Shown: positions 21,377-33,807, counted from the stretch's first letter. The stretch: 33,888 bases of DNA from an uncultured Mycoplasma sp. (GCA_947648205.1 CANSNC010000007.1:1-33888), one strand, 5' to 3'. Notes: generated by a model from the sequence alone, not told the origin. Numbers and translations are program-made.

Positions 21377-22936
21377 CTATATTTTATTTTTTGATTTTTT
21401 AACTGTACTTTTTCTCTTTGTAACTGTTTTCTTTTTTGCATCATTAGTTGGTGTACTTTTATTTGACAGTTCTTTTAATAATAATTTGATGTTTTCTAAT
21501 ACAATATTTTTACCAAATAATGATATAGTTTTTGCTAATTCAGGTCCATGTGACCTATGTGTTGCAAATAATCTTAGTGGCATAAATAAATTTTTGCCAT
21601 TTCTACCTGTTTCTTCTTTCAAAATAGAAATTATTGTTTTTATACATTCTTCATTAAATTCATTAGATTCTAAAATTTTATTATTAAATAAATTTATGAA
21701 TTCTAATAAATCTTTATCTTTAATATTTAACATTTCATTTTCTGAAATCAACTTTTTTAAATTAACTTTTTCAAGAAATGTTTCATTTAATAAGTGATTA
21801 ATTTGTTTTGCATATGAAATTTGATTTTTAAATAAAAGAATACATTCTTTTTTTCTATCTTCAAGATGGTTTAAATTAATTTCAATAAATGGAGTAACAA
21901 AAGCTAAAAACATTGTATCATTCATTAATTTAAAATGTTCTGAAGAAATCCATTCCATTTTTTTAAAATCAAATGTTGTTGATGATTTACTAACTTTATT
22001 AATATCAAAATTTTTAATTGCAGTAACCATATCAAATATTTCTTGATTTTCATTAGCACTCATTCCAAGCAAATACATAAAATTACAAATTGCCTCTGGA
22101 GTAAAACCCATATTTTTATAGTCTTCAATGAATTGTTTTAGTTCGATATTTCTCTTTGATAATTTTTTACCTGTTTCATCAATTATTAGTGATAAATGAC
22201 CAAAACTAACTTCATTTTTAAAACCTAAACTATTTTTAATTGCAATTTGATAAGGAGTATTTGAAATGTGTTCTTCTCCTCTTATAATATGTGTTATTTT
22301 CATATCATAATCATCAATCACAACAGCAAAATTATACATAGGATAGCCATTAGACTTCAATATAACAGGATCTGTTAAAGCATAAGCTGGAACAACAATT
22401 TGTCCTCTAACAATATCATCCCATTTAAATTCATCTTTATCATTTATCTTTAATCGAATAGAATAAGGTACATTATTTTTTAAATTTTCTTTGATTTGTT
22501 CTTCAGTTAATTTCAAACATGTTCTATTGTATTTAGGAGTAATACCTTTTTGCAATGCCTCTTTTCTATCTATTTCTAATTTTTCAGTGGAACAAAAACA
22601 TCTATAAGCTTTTTTTTCTTCCAATAATCTAATAGCTAAATCTTTATATCTAGAAAGCTTTTCAGTTTGTTTGTATGGGCCATAATTTCCAGGATTCAAC
22701 AATGACTCATCAGGAAAAATTTTAAGTCACTTAAGATTATTTAATTGTGATTCAGCCCCACCTTCAACATTTCTTTCAATATCTGTATCTTCAATTCTTA
22801 CAACAAAATCACCATTATTTTTTTTAGCAAATAAATAATTAAATAATGCAGTCCTAGCACCACCAATATGGAATAATCCTGTAGGACTTGGGGCATATCT
22901 TGTTCTTACAATTTTATTTTTTATTAAATTAGACAT
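21377..22936 (-). CDS. gltX: Glutamyl-tRNA synthetase
   Basis: A 519-aa class I aminoacyl-tRNA synthetase that charges tRNA(Glu); in mollicutes it may also serve tRNA(Gln). The N-terminus has the HIGH-type motif [20 protein letters not shown] and [16 protein letters not shown] follows in the region that binds zinc in some bacteria, and KLSKRN is the KMSKS motif near residue 250. Anticodon-binding helices occupy the C-terminal third. The protein ends in a very basic tail of about 25 residues ([19 protein letters not shown]) that goes beyond the normal end of the family at about 480-490 residues. Both TGG (in [10 protein letters not shown]) and TGA (in NNLKWLKIF) encode Trp. It sits between ispE and the HD-domain gene in one tight cluster. 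Confidence 0.96.
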
Positions 22937-22948
22937 AAATATATTCCT

Positions 22949-23722
22949 TTATTCTATTACTCTAAACAAAGTACTTCCACTTCCTGATAATTTAAATCTA
23001 TTTCCATTAACATTTTCATTCAATCTTGCAGTAAATTCTTTTACCTCAGGATAAGCAATAAAACAAGCTTGTTGCAATTGATTTCTTAAAGCATTAAAAT
23101 TTTTTTCCTTAAGTAATTTCAATTGTTTATTACCATTAATTTTTTCTTTTTTTTCTAAAGATCTATATTTATCAAAAACTGTTTTAGTATTACATGCAAT
23201 TCCATTATTAGCAATTTCAATTTCAATATTAAAAGGTAATTTTATTTGTTTTACTTTTTCTCCATAAGAAGTGATTCTTGCTACAGTAAATTTTGATAAG
23301 AAAAATGGAATGTCACTTCCAATTTTTACTATTTCTTTTAATAATTTTGGTGTGGGTTTAATTTTATTTTCATCTAATATATATTTAGCAACAGCAGCAG
23401 CATTTGAAGATCCTCCACCTAAACCTGCTTGAATAGGAATTTTTTTATATATATCAATTTTATAATTTGTTTTGATTCCAAAATCATTTAATAAATTTAA
23501 AATTCTTTTAACAACACAATCCTCAAATTTTATTAGTTGACCACTACCTGTAAAATATCTAATCTTACTAGTTTCATCTTTTTCATTTTTATAGATATTT
23601 ATAGTATCGTATAAATTTCCTGCTTTTGTCAAAACACTATCTAATTTATGTAATCCAATTTTTTTATTATATTTATGAACTAACAAATATAAATTAACCT
23701 TAGCATAAGATTTAATTTCCAT
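22949..23722 (-). CDS. ispE: 4-diphosphocytidyl-2-C-methyl-D-erythritol kinase
   Basis: A 257-aa GHMP-family kinase that phosphorylates CDP-ME in the MEP pathway. Evidence: SYAKVNLYLLV at the N-terminus with the catalytic Lys, the ATP-binding glycine motif PIQAGLGGGSSNAAA near residue 95, IGSDIPFFL with the catalytic Asp near residue 130, and the C-terminal SGSGSTLF. The length is a little below the usual 280. The start overlaps the end of rsmA by 11 bases, with AAGGAG inside rsmA as ribosome-binding site, so the two are translationally coupled. This rsmA-ispE pairing is common in Firmicutes. It supplies the substrate that IspF later cyclises. Confidence 0.94.
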   Translation of the reverse strand: MEIKSYAKVNLYLLVHKYNKKIGLHKLDSVLTKAGNLYDTINIYKNEKDETSKIRYFTGSGQLIKFEDCVVKRILNLLNDFGIKTNYKIDIYKKIPIQAGLGGGSSNAAAVAKYILDENKIKPTPKLLKEIVKIGSDIPFFLSKFTVARITSYGEKVKQIKLPFNIEIEIANNGIACNTKTVFDKYRSLEKKEKINGNKQLKLLKEKNFNALRNQLQQACFIAYPEVKEFTARLNENVNGNRFKLSGSGSTLFRVIE

Positions 23723-24530
23723 ATTTTAACTCCTTCATTAATAAAACATATTGATTTTTATCTAATTGCTCTGGTCTTACATTTTCATCTAAATTAAGAG
23801 CATTAAAACAATTATATATTGTTTTTTTACTAAAATTTGTTTTTAAGTTATTTACTAATTTTTTTCTTTTATTTAGAAAACAAATTTTTAAAAATTTTTC
23901 CATTTTATATAAATCAAAATCTATTTTTTTCTTTGGGATAACCTTAATTACTGTAGATATTACATGTGGTTCTGGATAAAAAACTGTTGATGGAACATCG
24001 AATTCCTTTTTAACATCAGCTAAAAGAGATATTAGGATAGAAAATCCATTGTATTTTTTTGATCCAACTTTAGATGTTATTCTATCTGCCATCTCTTTTT
24101 GAACCATTAATACCATACAATCTATTCTTGAAGTTTTTAATAAATTAATTAACACTTGCGAAGAAATACTATAAGGTAAATTTGAAATTACAATGGATTT
24201 ATTAAATTTATTTTTATCTAAAATTTCATTCAAATTTAATTTTAAAATATCATGATTAATGATATTTATCTGATTATATCTTTTATTTAAAAATTCATAT
24301 AATCTTTTATCAAATTCGATTAAAGTAAGGTTATGGGTTTTCTTTATTATAAAATCTGTTAAAGCACCAAATCCAGGACCAATTTCTAAAACAAAGTCAT
24401 TACTATCAATAGGAACTAAATTAACTATCTTATTTTTATAATCATTTGATAGTAAAAAATTTTGACCTAATTTTTTAGATGGAAAAAAGTTATTATCTTT
24501 CAAAAATTTTATAATTTGATTATTTTCCAT
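23712..24530 (-). CDS. rsmA: 16S rRNA (adenine1518-N6/adenine1519-N6)-dimethyltransferase
   Basis: A 272-aa KsgA/Dim1-type methyltransferase that dimethylates two adjacent adenosines near the 3' end of 16S rRNA during late 30S assembly. Diagnostic segments are KKLGQNFL at residue 19, SAM-binding motif EIGPGFGALT near 48 and the catalytic motif NLPYSIS near 117. Its ATG is 6 bases after the yidC stop; a GGAG lies inside the last codons of yidC. It overlaps ispE at the other end. The operon rpmH-rnpA-yidC-rsmA-ispE-gltX thus appears continuous. Confidence 0.96.
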   Translation of the reverse strand: MENNQIIKFLKDNNFFPSKKLGQNFLLSNDYKNKIVNLVPIDSNDFVLEIGPGFGALTDFIIKKTHNLTLIEFDKRLYEFLNKRYNQINIINHDILKLNLNEILDKNKFNKSIVISNLPYSISSQVLINLLKTSRIDCMVLMVQKEMADRITSKVGSKKYNGFSILISLLADVKKEFDVPSTVFYPEPHVISTVIKVIPKKKIDFDLYKMEKFLKICFLNKRKKLVNNLKTNFSKKTIYNCFNALNLDENVRPEQLDKNQYVLLMKELKYGN

Positions 24531-24536
24531 AATAAA

Positions 24537-25664
24537 TTAGTAAACTCCTAAATATTTTAATTTTTCTTCAAGAGTTATTCCCTTTTTTCGCTTCTTCAAA
24601 ATAAGTTTATGAATAATAAAAGCTTGTGCAATAGAAAATAATGAAGATAAAAATCAATATAATCCAATACCAGTTGGTGATGATATAACGATAAATACTA
24701 AAACTAACATCATAACTGTCTGAATCATTCGTGTTTTTTTAGCTTGCTTTTTACCTTCTTCACTTAATGCAATTGCATTATTATTTCTTTTTTTAGCAAG
24801 TCATTGTGGCAGTTTTTGAGATATTATCTGTGCAGGAACAACTATCAATAAGAAAAATATAAATACTCAACCTCCATTCACTAAATTATTCAAAATTTCA
24901 GTTAATGGTGTCTTACCAAGATCTCATATAGAAAATAAACTAGCTGATTTTATTGGTCTTAAAATTGTGACAACACGATAAACAATTAAGAAAATTGGCA
25001 TTGTTACAAATATTTGCTCAAACATTGCAAAAGGTTTTATATTATATTTCTTATATAATTCATTAATTTCCATTTGCTTTTTTTGCTTACCTGCCATATC
25101 TTTTACATTTTTATATTTAGCATTTATTTCAGCTACTTTACCCTGAATTTCAGACATTCTTTCAGATTGAACTGTTGATCTAATAGAAATTAATAAAGTA
25201 ATTCCTCTAATAATAAATAACAATATGAAAATTGCTAATAATGCATTTAATCCACCTCATCAATTTCTAGTGGCATACATTATTTCCAAAACTAATCTAG
25301 CACCAGGTCAAACAAAAAATGCAAAGAATGGACCATATTGAAAACCCCATTCACTAAAGGTGTAATATTCTCCTGTTAAGTTACCAAACAAATCATATCT
25401 AAAATCACCTGTTGTACCTCATAAGTAACCAAACTCCATACCTTGACCAAGTAAAACATTAGTTTTTGTTTCAGGTTCTATCATTGTTTGAAAACACCCT
25501 CACAATCCCATTAATGTTAAAAAAGCATAAATAATAATTTTAAGTCATTTTAAAATTACTTTAAGTATTTTTTTTGTTTCATTTTTTCTATGTGCTTTAG
25601 GGTCATTTTGTGATTGTCAAAAAGGAGTAGCTACAAAGCTTTGAATATTTGATTCAGTTGACAT
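24537..25664 (-). CDS. yidC: Membrane protein insertase YidC/OxaA
   Basis: A 375-aa membrane protein that inserts newly made proteins into the membrane, alone or with SecYEG. A hydrophilic N-terminal stretch of about 35 residues precedes the first membrane segment ([16 protein letters not shown]). The conserved core begins with [24 protein letters not shown], where Arg in the membrane segment is the functional groove residue. A charged cytoplasmic loop ([20 protein letters not shown]) follows, then further segments near [18 protein letters not shown] and [19 protein letters not shown]. The short tail is basic. The ATG at 25664 has AAAGGAG. Many TGA Trp codons lie in the N-terminal half and in the late part, so only a 99-residue piece is open under the standard code. 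Confidence 0.94.
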
Positions 25665-25698
25665 ATAGTTTTACTCCTTTCTAAAAATGAATTAAATT

Positions 25699-26028
25699 CT
25701 AATTAAATACTTTTGATAATATTGATTCAAGATCACTCTTTTTAGTTTTAAAATCGACATCAAAAAATTTTGGTTTCACAATTACAATTATATCAATCCC
25801 AAAATTTAAGTTACAAAATTGAGTTAATATAAATTTAATTTGTCTTTTAGCAATATTTCTAATAACTGCTTTTTTTTGTAGTTTTTTACTCACAGAAATT
25901 GCAAAACGAGGTTTTCCAATATTGTTTTTTGCATAATATATAATGTAAAAAGAAGAATAATATGATGTTTTTTTCAAAAAAAGATTATCAAAATCCTTTC
26001 TTGATTTAAGCATATATTTATTCTTCAT
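25699..26028 (-). CDS. rnpA: Ribonuclease P protein component
   Basis: A 109-aa basic protein, the normal size, that binds RNase P RNA and helps process tRNA 5' ends. The hallmark RNR motif appears as AVIRNIAKRQIKFIL near residue 53, and RFAISVSKK precedes it. The gene begins 9 bases after rpmH and precedes yidC by 34 bases, the classic rpmH-rnpA-yidC order. A second in-frame ATG (residue 6) is a possible start; the first was chosen by position after rpmH, as neither has a strong ribosome-binding site. Confidence 0.95.
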   Translation of the reverse strand: MKNKYMLKSRKDFDNLFLKKTSYYSSFYIIYYAKNNIGKPRFAISVSKKLQKKAVIRNIAKRQIKFILTQFCNLNFGIDIIVIVKPKFFDVDFKTKKSDLESILSKVFN

Positions 26029-26037
26029 AAGAAACTA

Positions 26038-26181
26038 TTACTTATCAGAAACAGTTAATTTATGTCTTCCTTTTTGTCTTCTTCTTCTAATTACATTTTT
26101 TCCATCTGAAGTTTTACTTCTAGACAAAAAACCATGTTTTTTTGCTCTTCTTCTTTTATTTGGTTGATATGTTCTTTTCAT
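26038..26181 (-). CDS. rpmH: 50S ribosomal protein bL34
   Basis: A 47-aa highly basic protein ([18 protein letters not shown] at its start, [16 protein letters not shown] at its end), matching bL34 in full. The ATG at 26181 has GAGGA 7 bases upstream; the stop is TAA at 26038. It is the first gene of the rpmH-rnpA-yidC cluster. In the usual bacterial origin layout this gene diverges from dnaA; here it lies downstream of gyrA on the same strand as dnaA. Confidence 0.96.
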   Translation of the reverse strand: MKRTYQPNKRRRAKKHGFLSRSKTSDGKNVIRRRRQKGRHKLTVSDK

Positions 26182-26201
26182 ATTAATTCCTCAATATTAT
26201 T

Positions 26202-26207
26202 ATTATA
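26202..26207 (-). promoter_or_regulatory. Putative -10 box for the rpmH cluster
   Basis: TATAAT on the minus strand, 20 bases upstream of the rpmH start. The 116-base gap to gyrA is otherwise A+T-rich with a poor long-loop hairpin; no clear gyrA terminator was found. Confidence 0.35.
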
Positions 26208-26297
26208 AATACGTACAAAACCACTAAACTAATACTAAATAATAATATCATATAATGGCTATTTTTTATTATTGGTTTAGTTTAATAAAAAACTCTT

Positions 26298-28811
26298 TTA
26301 TTGATCATTTTCTTCATCATTATTATCAGGGCTAAACAGAGCAGCAGAAACAATTTTTTCTTTTGGTTGTAATTTTACTAAAGTAACACCTGATGTACTT
26401 CTACCAATAATTCTTAATTTTGTTAATGAAGTTCTAATTATTTTACCAGCACTTGTAACAATTAATATATCTTCATCACCTTTAACAGCTGATGAAAATA
26501 CCATTTTACCAGTTTTATCATTTTGTCTTAGGGTAACTACACCTTTTGATCCACGACGTGTTAATCTATAATTTTCAGCCTCTGAAATCTTTCCTAAACC
26601 TTTTTCACCAATTGAAAGAATTAGGTCCCCTTTTTGAGAACATGATGCTCCAACAACAATTATTTGAGTATCAATTTTTTTCTTATTTCTTCCAGCTGCT
26701 TCAACTTTTATATTAATCCCTTTAACACCACTTGCAGTTCTTCCCATTATTCTTACATCTTGTTCATTAAATCTAGCAAGTAATCCATTAGATGCTCCAA
26801 GATAAATTTCATCTTTACCACGCGTAACAAAAGCTGACAATAATTTATCATCTTCTCTTAATGTAATAGCAATTTTACCATTAGTTCTAATAGAGTTATA
26901 TTCAGAAAGACTTGTACGTTTAACAATACCTTTAACAGTTGCTAAAAATAAAAATCCTTTTGAATAGTCATCAACTGGAAGCATAACTAATATTTTTTCA
27001 TTTTTTTCTATATTAATTAAATTAATTGCAGGTACACCTTTAGCTTGTCTACTACCAAGTGGGACTTCATGTGCTCTAATTCTATATACTTTTCCTGCAT
27101 CTGTAAAAAATAGCAAATCAGTGTGAGTTGTTGTTGTAATAATATCATCAACAGCATCATCATTATATGTATTGACTCCTTTTACTCCAACACCACCTCT
27201 TTTTTGAAGTTTATAAGTATCAATGGGAATTCTCTTTAAATAATTATTAGCTGACATGCTAATAACCACATCTTCAACAGGAATTAAATCTTCTTCATCA
27301 ATTGAGGCATTTACACCATACAAAATTTCTGTTTTTCTTTCATCACCATATAATTTTTTTAAATTCAACAATTCATTTGAAATTATTGTAATTTGTTTAT
27401 CATTTGATTTTAAGATGCTATTAAGCTCAATAATTAATTTTTTTATTTCTTTTAATTCATCTTCAATTTTTTGTCTTTCAAGACCAGATAAATTTCTTAG
27501 TCTCATATCTAGAATTGCTCTAGACTGTATTTTCGATAATTTAAATTTAGTTATTAATTGTTTTTCAGCATCATCATTATCTTTTGATTCTCTAATTATC
27601 TTAATAACAGCATCAATATTTTTCACTGCTATAAAAAGCCCTTCAAGAATATGTTCTCTTTCTTCAGCTTTTTTTAATTCATATTTCGTTTTTCTAACTA
27701 AAACATTTATTTGGTGTTTTAAATATTGTTGAAGTACTTCTTTAATGTTTAATAATTTTGGTTCCCCATCAACTAAAGCTAACATATTAACACTAAAATT
27801 TGTTTGCAATGGAGTCATTTTAAACAATTTATTAAGTAAGACTTCTGGAACAACTTCTTTTTTAACTTCAATTACAATTCGTATTCCTTCTCTTGATGAT
27901 TCATCTCTTAAATCAGATATTCCTTCAATTGCATCAGTTCTTACTAATTCAACTATTTTTTCAATAAGAGAGGATTTATTAACAAGATATGGAATTTCTT
28001 TAATTATAATAATGTTCTTTCCAGTATCTTTTTTTATTATTTCAGCTTTAGACCTAATTGTTACAGATCCTCTACCTGTTTCAAAATAATTTATAATTCC
28101 TTGCTCACCAACAATTTCAGCATTTGTTGGAAAATCTGGACCCTTTATATATTGTTTTAATTCAGATACAGTAGCATCTTTATTTTTTGCTAAATGTAAT
28201 ACAGCATCAATAATTTCCCCTAAATTGTGAGGTGGTATATTTGTTGCCATACCAACAGCAATTCCTGAAGAACCATTGGCTAATAAATTAGGAAATAATG
28301 CAGGCAAAACAACAGGCTCTTTTTCGCTACCATCATAATTATCTGCAAAATCAATTGTATCTTTGTCTATATATTTTAACATTTCTCCAGATATTTTAGA
28401 TAATCTTGCTTCTGTATATCTCATAGCAGCAGCGCCATCACCATCAATAGAACCAAAATTACCATGTCCATCAATTAACATATATCTCATTGAAAAATCT
28501 TGTGCCATTCTCACCATTGTTTCATAAGCTGCAGTATCACCATGTGGATGGAACTTACCAATAACTTCACCAACAAGTCTAGCTGATTTTTTATGTGGTT
28601 TATCATGAGTCATTCCTAAATTATATGCAGCATAAAGAACTCTTCTATGAACAGGTTTAAAACCATCACGAACATCAGGTAATGCACGAGAAACAATAAC
28701 TGACATTGCATATTCCATGAAAGAATTTTCAACTTCTTTTGTTATTGATTTATCATAAATTTTACTCTTTGATAAGACTTCTTTTATTTTTTCAAAATTA
28801 TTTGTAGACAT
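26298..28811 (-). CDS. gyrA: DNA gyrase subunit A
   Basis: An 837-aa type IIA topoisomerase subunit that breaks and rejoins DNA. The winged-helix/tower domain contains [34 protein letters not shown] and the catalytic tyrosine in AMRYTEARL near residue 128. The C-terminal beta-pinwheel starts near 510 and carries the GyrA-box variant QKRGGVG, which distinguishes GyrA from ParC. The start ATG at 28811 has AAGGGA upstream. It follows gyrB by 30 bases, so both are co-expressed. At the quinolone-contact positions (E. coli 83 and 87) it has Thr and Glu. The acidic C-terminal end (DNNDEENDQ) is short. The frame has no Trp TGA codon, so it is open throughout. Confidence 0.98.
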   Translation of the reverse strand: MSTNNFEKIKEVLSKSKIYDKSITKEVENSFMEYAMSVIVSRALPDVRDGFKPVHRRVLYAAYNLGMTHDKPHKKSARLVGEVIGKFHPHGDTAAYETMVRMAQDFSMRYMLIDGHGNFGSIDGDGAAAMRYTEARLSKISGEMLKYIDKDTIDFADNYDGSEKEPVVLPALFPNLLANGSSGIAVGMATNIPPHNLGEIIDAVLHLAKNKDATVSELKQYIKGPDFPTNAEIVGEQGIINYFETGRGSVTIRSKAEIIKKDTGKNIIIIKEIPYLVNKSSLIEKIVELVRTDAIEGISDLRDESSREGIRIVIEVKKEVVPEVLLNKLFKMTPLQTNFSVNMLALVDGEPKLLNIKEVLQQYLKHQINVLVRKTKYELKKAEEREHILEGLFIAVKNIDAVIKIIRESKDNDDAEKQLITKFKLSKIQSRAILDMRLRNLSGLERQKIEDELKEIKKLIIELNSILKSNDKQITIISNELLNLKKLYGDERKTEILYGVNASIDEEDLIPVEDVVISMSANNYLKRIPIDTYKLQKRGGVGVKGVNTYNDDAVDDIITTTTHTDLLFFTDAGKVYRIRAHEVPLGSRQAKGVPAINLINIEKNEKILVMLPVDDYSKGFLFLATVKGIVKRTSLSEYNSIRTNGKIAITLREDDKLLSAFVTRGKDEIYLGASNGLLARFNEQDVRIMGRTASGVKGINIKVEAAGRNKKKIDTQIIVVGASCSQKGDLILSIGEKGLGKISEAENYRLTRRGSKGVVTLRQNDKTGKMVFSSAVKGDEDILIVTSAGKIIRTSLTKLRIIGRSTSGVTLVKLQPKEKIVSAALFSPDNNDEENDQ

Positions 28812-28841
28812 ACATTATCCCTTCCTTCAATCAATAACAAA

Positions 28842-30887
<2,046 letters not shown>

Positions 30888-30890
30888 CTA

Positions 30891-31103
30891 TTAATTATTC
30901 TTTATTAAATAAGTTAAACCAAGTATTTTAACTTGGTCACCACTAAATAACTTTCTTCCGCGTCTGTTCTCGATTTCACCATTAACTTGGATAGTATTTT
31001 GATGCAAAAAACTTTTTATATCACTGCCATTAGATATCAAATTAATAAATTTAACAAATTGCCCTAATTTAATATATTCAGTTTTTATAAAAATTTCTTT
31101 CAA
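30891..31103 (-). CDS. yaaA: Small S4-domain RNA-binding protein (YaaA-like)
   Basis: A 70-aa protein consisting almost only of an S4 RNA-binding domain (KLGQFVKFINLISNGSDIKSFL, then VNGEIENRRGRKLFSGDQVKI). It corresponds to the small S4 gene that lies after dnaN in Firmicutes (B. subtilis yaaA/rlbA), whose role seems tied to ribosomes. A longer frame begins at an ATG at 31148, but its first 15 residues are hydrophobic and not part of the domain. The TTG at 31103 has GGAG 7 bases upstream, so I take TTG as the start. The recF gene that often follows in Firmicutes is absent. Confidence 0.87.
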   Translation of the reverse strand: MKEIFIKTEYIKLGQFVKFINLISNGSDIKSFLHQNTIQVNGEIENRRGRKLFSGDQVKILGLTYLIKNN

Positions 31104-31139
31104 AATTAACTCCAATAATAAGAAAAACAAACTATTAAA

Positions 31140-31145
31140 ATTATA
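31140..31145 (-). promoter_or_regulatory. Putative -10 box for yaaA-gyrB-gyrA
   Basis: TATAAT on the minus strand 36 bases upstream of the TTG start, in the 121-base gap after dnaN. The rest of the gap is A+T-rich, with one small hairpin (AATGA/TCATT) that is too weak to call. Confidence 0.35.
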
Positions 31146-31224
31146 CATTTAAAAACAAAATAAAATTAATGATTTTTCTCATTTTTTTAAAAAACTATTG
31201 ATATACAGCACTAAAATAAAAAAT

Positions 31225-32337
31225 TTAATATGAATTTCTCAATGGCAAAATTAACTGTAAAAAATTTTCCTCTTTTTTATCTGTTAAAATCATTGGTCTA
31301 TTTTCCTTTGACATACTTAGTTTAATTTCATTACTATCTACCACTTTAAGTAATGAAATTAAAAATGATGCATTCAGCATTAATGAAAGGTTTGAACCAC
31401 TAAATTCTTTTACTTTAATTATTTCATCAGAATTTCCCAGTTCTATACTTTTGAAACTAACAATAATAGAGTCTTCTTTCATATTAAGTTTTACTATAGG
31501 TTTCTTTTCAACCATAGCAATTACAATTCCCCTTTCTAAAGCATCCATCATTTCTTTTTTATCAACTATTAATCAACTGTCTCTTGGGGATTTAATAATG
31601 TCATAAATATTAGGATAATCACCATCCATAATTTTTGTTGAAAAAATAAAATTACCTAATTTGATCATTAAATTGTTATCTGATAAATATAGGTGAACAT
31701 TTTCTTTGAAGTCAACTATATCAGATAGTAAATAAAAAACACTTGAATCAATTGTAATTTTAAATGATGGACCATCAAAATCATATGTAATATAAGAAAG
31801 TTTATATGAATCTGTTCCTACTATGTGAAGCTTACCATCTTTAGATTCTATAAATACACCATTTAATATACTTATTTTTTCCTTATTTTGAGAAACAGAA
31901 TGAACAATTTTTGTTAATATAGATTTAAAAATTATAGGTTCTAATTCTATTTTTTCTCATGAAGAATAATCAAAGTTTATGTTTGGATATTGTTCATCAT
32001 CCATAATATTGATATTTGAATCAAAAGATTCTGTTTTGATTTTTAAAACTGAATTATCAACTTTTTCAAATAATATATCTTCGTTTTTTAATTTTGTTAT
32101 TATTGTAGTAAATAATTTTGATTTTATTAAAACAGATCCTTCTTCTATTATTTTTACATTTTCTTTTATTTCTGATTTACATGAAACGAATCCATTACTT
32201 GTTATAATAGTAATTTTATTATTTTTTGCTTGAAGTAACATTCCTTGAATAAAAGGAGAAATAATATTGCTATCAATTAATGAATTACATGTTTTAATAG
32301 ATTCAATTATATTTTTTTTATTAAGTATAAATTTCAT
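31225..32337 (-). CDS. dnaN: DNA polymerase III beta subunit (sliding clamp)
   Basis: A 370-aa ring-forming clamp that tethers the replicative polymerase to DNA. The N-terminal domain starts MKFILNKKNIIESIKTC and continues QGMLLQAKNNKITIITSNG, typical of DnaN; the C-terminal domain ends LQLILPLRNS. Three clamp repeats of about 120 residues fit the length. The frame runs from ATG 32337 (AAGGAAA upstream) to TAA 31225 with Trp TGA codons around 31954 and 31552-31577. It directly follows the origin-like gap after dnaA and keeps the standard dnaA-dnaN order. Confidence 0.96.
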
Positions 32338-32421
32338 TTTATTTCCTTATGTTAATTATTTTTATTATTTAAATTATTTTATTTATTATTATGTATGTTA
32401 ATAATGTGGATATGTGGAAAA
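32338..32421. other. Probable replication origin (DnaA boxes plus A+T-rich unwinding region)
   Basis: Directly after the dnaA stop lie two DnaA-box-like 9-mers on the minus strand: TTTTCCACA (32413..32421) and ATATCCACA (32405..32413), each one mismatch from TTATCCACA and sharing one base. The remaining 67 bases to dnaN are nearly pure A/T and could serve as the unwinding element. The position between dnaA and dnaN is a common origin site in Firmicutes and mollicutes. Confidence 0.65.
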
Positions 32422-33771
32422 CTATATTCTTTTTATTATATTTTCTATAAAAATTTTTAATTGTGTATCAGTTTTAATTTTTTCTGAAATTGTATTTACT
32501 GAATCAATTACAGTTGAATGATCTCTGTTAGAAAAGTACTTACCAATTTCACTATAAGACATATTTAATTTTTCTCTTAATACATACATGCAAACTTTTC
32601 TTGGAAATACAATTTCTTTTTTTCTTTGTTTTGATGTAACCAGTGATGGATTTATACCATAAGCTAGTGAAATATTATCAATTATTACATTTGGATTTAT
32701 TTTATAATTATTGTTTAATAATCCATTTTCAATTTCTAAATTTAATATATCTTTAATGATCTCCTCATTAATTATTTGATCTGATTCCATATTATTTATT
32801 GAATAAAATAATATTTTATTTAGTATTCCTTCTAAAATTCTAATATCTGTATTAAATCTATTTGCAAGAAAATTTATAGATGTACTAGTAAATTGATTTT
32901 TTCTTAATGATTTATTTATTTTATCAACAATAATTTCTTTTATAGTGTCAATGTCAGGAGATGGTATTTTTATTGTTAATCCAGAGTTAAATCTAGATAT
33001 CATTCTTTGATCAATTTTAAGTGTTTCAGGACTTTTGTCTGAAGTCATAATTATTGTTTTATTATGCTTTTTTAAATAATTAAAAATACTAAAAAATATT
33101 TCATTTAACTTGTCTTTATTTGTTAAAAATTGTATATCATCAACAAGAAATAAATCAATATCATTATAACTGTTCTTATATTCTTCTATTTCAAGACCAC
33201 CTTGAGATATAGAAGAATAAGCTTGTCTTAAAAAATCTTCAGTTGATATGTATTTTATTTTTTTATTTGGATATAAATTATGATATTTAAAAGCTATAGC
33301 ATTTAAAATATGTGTTTTTCCTAATCCTGTAGATCCATAAATAAACAAAGGATTAATATTTAAACTATTATTATCTATTATTGCATTTGCAGCTTCATAT
33401 AGATTTTTATTAAATTTACCAACAATGTAGTTTTCAAAGATTAATTTTTCATCTAAATCATCTAGTGTGTTTTTTATATTATTTTTTATTTCTATATTTT
33501 TATCTAATAAGTTTTTTTCTTCATCTAAAATAAAAATAACATTATACGTTTTAGAAGTTAATAATGATAATTTATGATTAATTATTTTTAAATAATCTTT
33601 AGTTAATACTTCTTTTGAAAAAACACTATCAGTAATTACATAAAATTTATCATTTATAATTTTATGAAATTTTGTATTCAAAAAACTATTATAAAAAAAA
33701 GCATTATTAAATTCGCTTTTTATATCTATTTTTAATTTTTCTCAAGAATTCTTTAAAGTATTATTATTCAT
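32422..33771 (-). CDS. dnaA: Chromosomal replication initiator protein DnaA
   Basis: A 449-aa initiator, full length. Domain I is at the N-terminus (MNNNTLKNSWEKLKIDIK). The AAA+ domain has Walker A GSTGLGKTHIL near residue 146 and Walker B LFLVDDIQFL near 208. Domain IV has the DNA-binding signature YSEIGKYFSNRDHSTVID near residue 410. Trp at residue 10 is TGA, so under the standard code an internal TTG would appear as the start; ATG 33771 restores domain I. There is no ribosome-binding site before this ATG and a TATAAT lies 7 bases upstream, suggesting a leaderless mRNA. Its stop codon is next to the DnaA-box pair. Confidence 0.98.
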
Positions 33772-33778
33772 GTAAATA

Positions 33779-33807
33779 ATTATATATTCTATATTTATTA
33801 CAATAAA
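33779..33807 (-). promoter_or_regulatory. Probable dnaA promoter
   Basis: On the minus strand, -10 TATAAT (33779..33784) and -35 TTTATT (33802..33807) are 17 bases apart. The gap of 7 bases from the -10 to the ATG puts the transcription start about at the A of the start codon. The -35 hexamer overlaps the end of the adjacent hairpin. Confidence 0.5.

Noticed and set aside
26222-26280. gyrA terminator from ACTAAACTAATA / TATTGGTTTAGT
   Set aside because: The loop is over 30 bases and the minus-strand RNA has a mismatch where the plus strand has a wobble; too weak to call.
30891-31148. Longer S4-domain gene starting at ATG 31148
   Set aside because: The extra 15 residues are hydrophobic and without a ribosome-binding site, while the TTG at 31103 has a good GGAG and begins the S4 domain directly.
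33681-33771. Shorter dnaA starting at an internal TTG at 33681
   Set aside because: The ATG at 33771 in the same frame, separated by a TGA Trp, restores the normal DnaA length and domain I.
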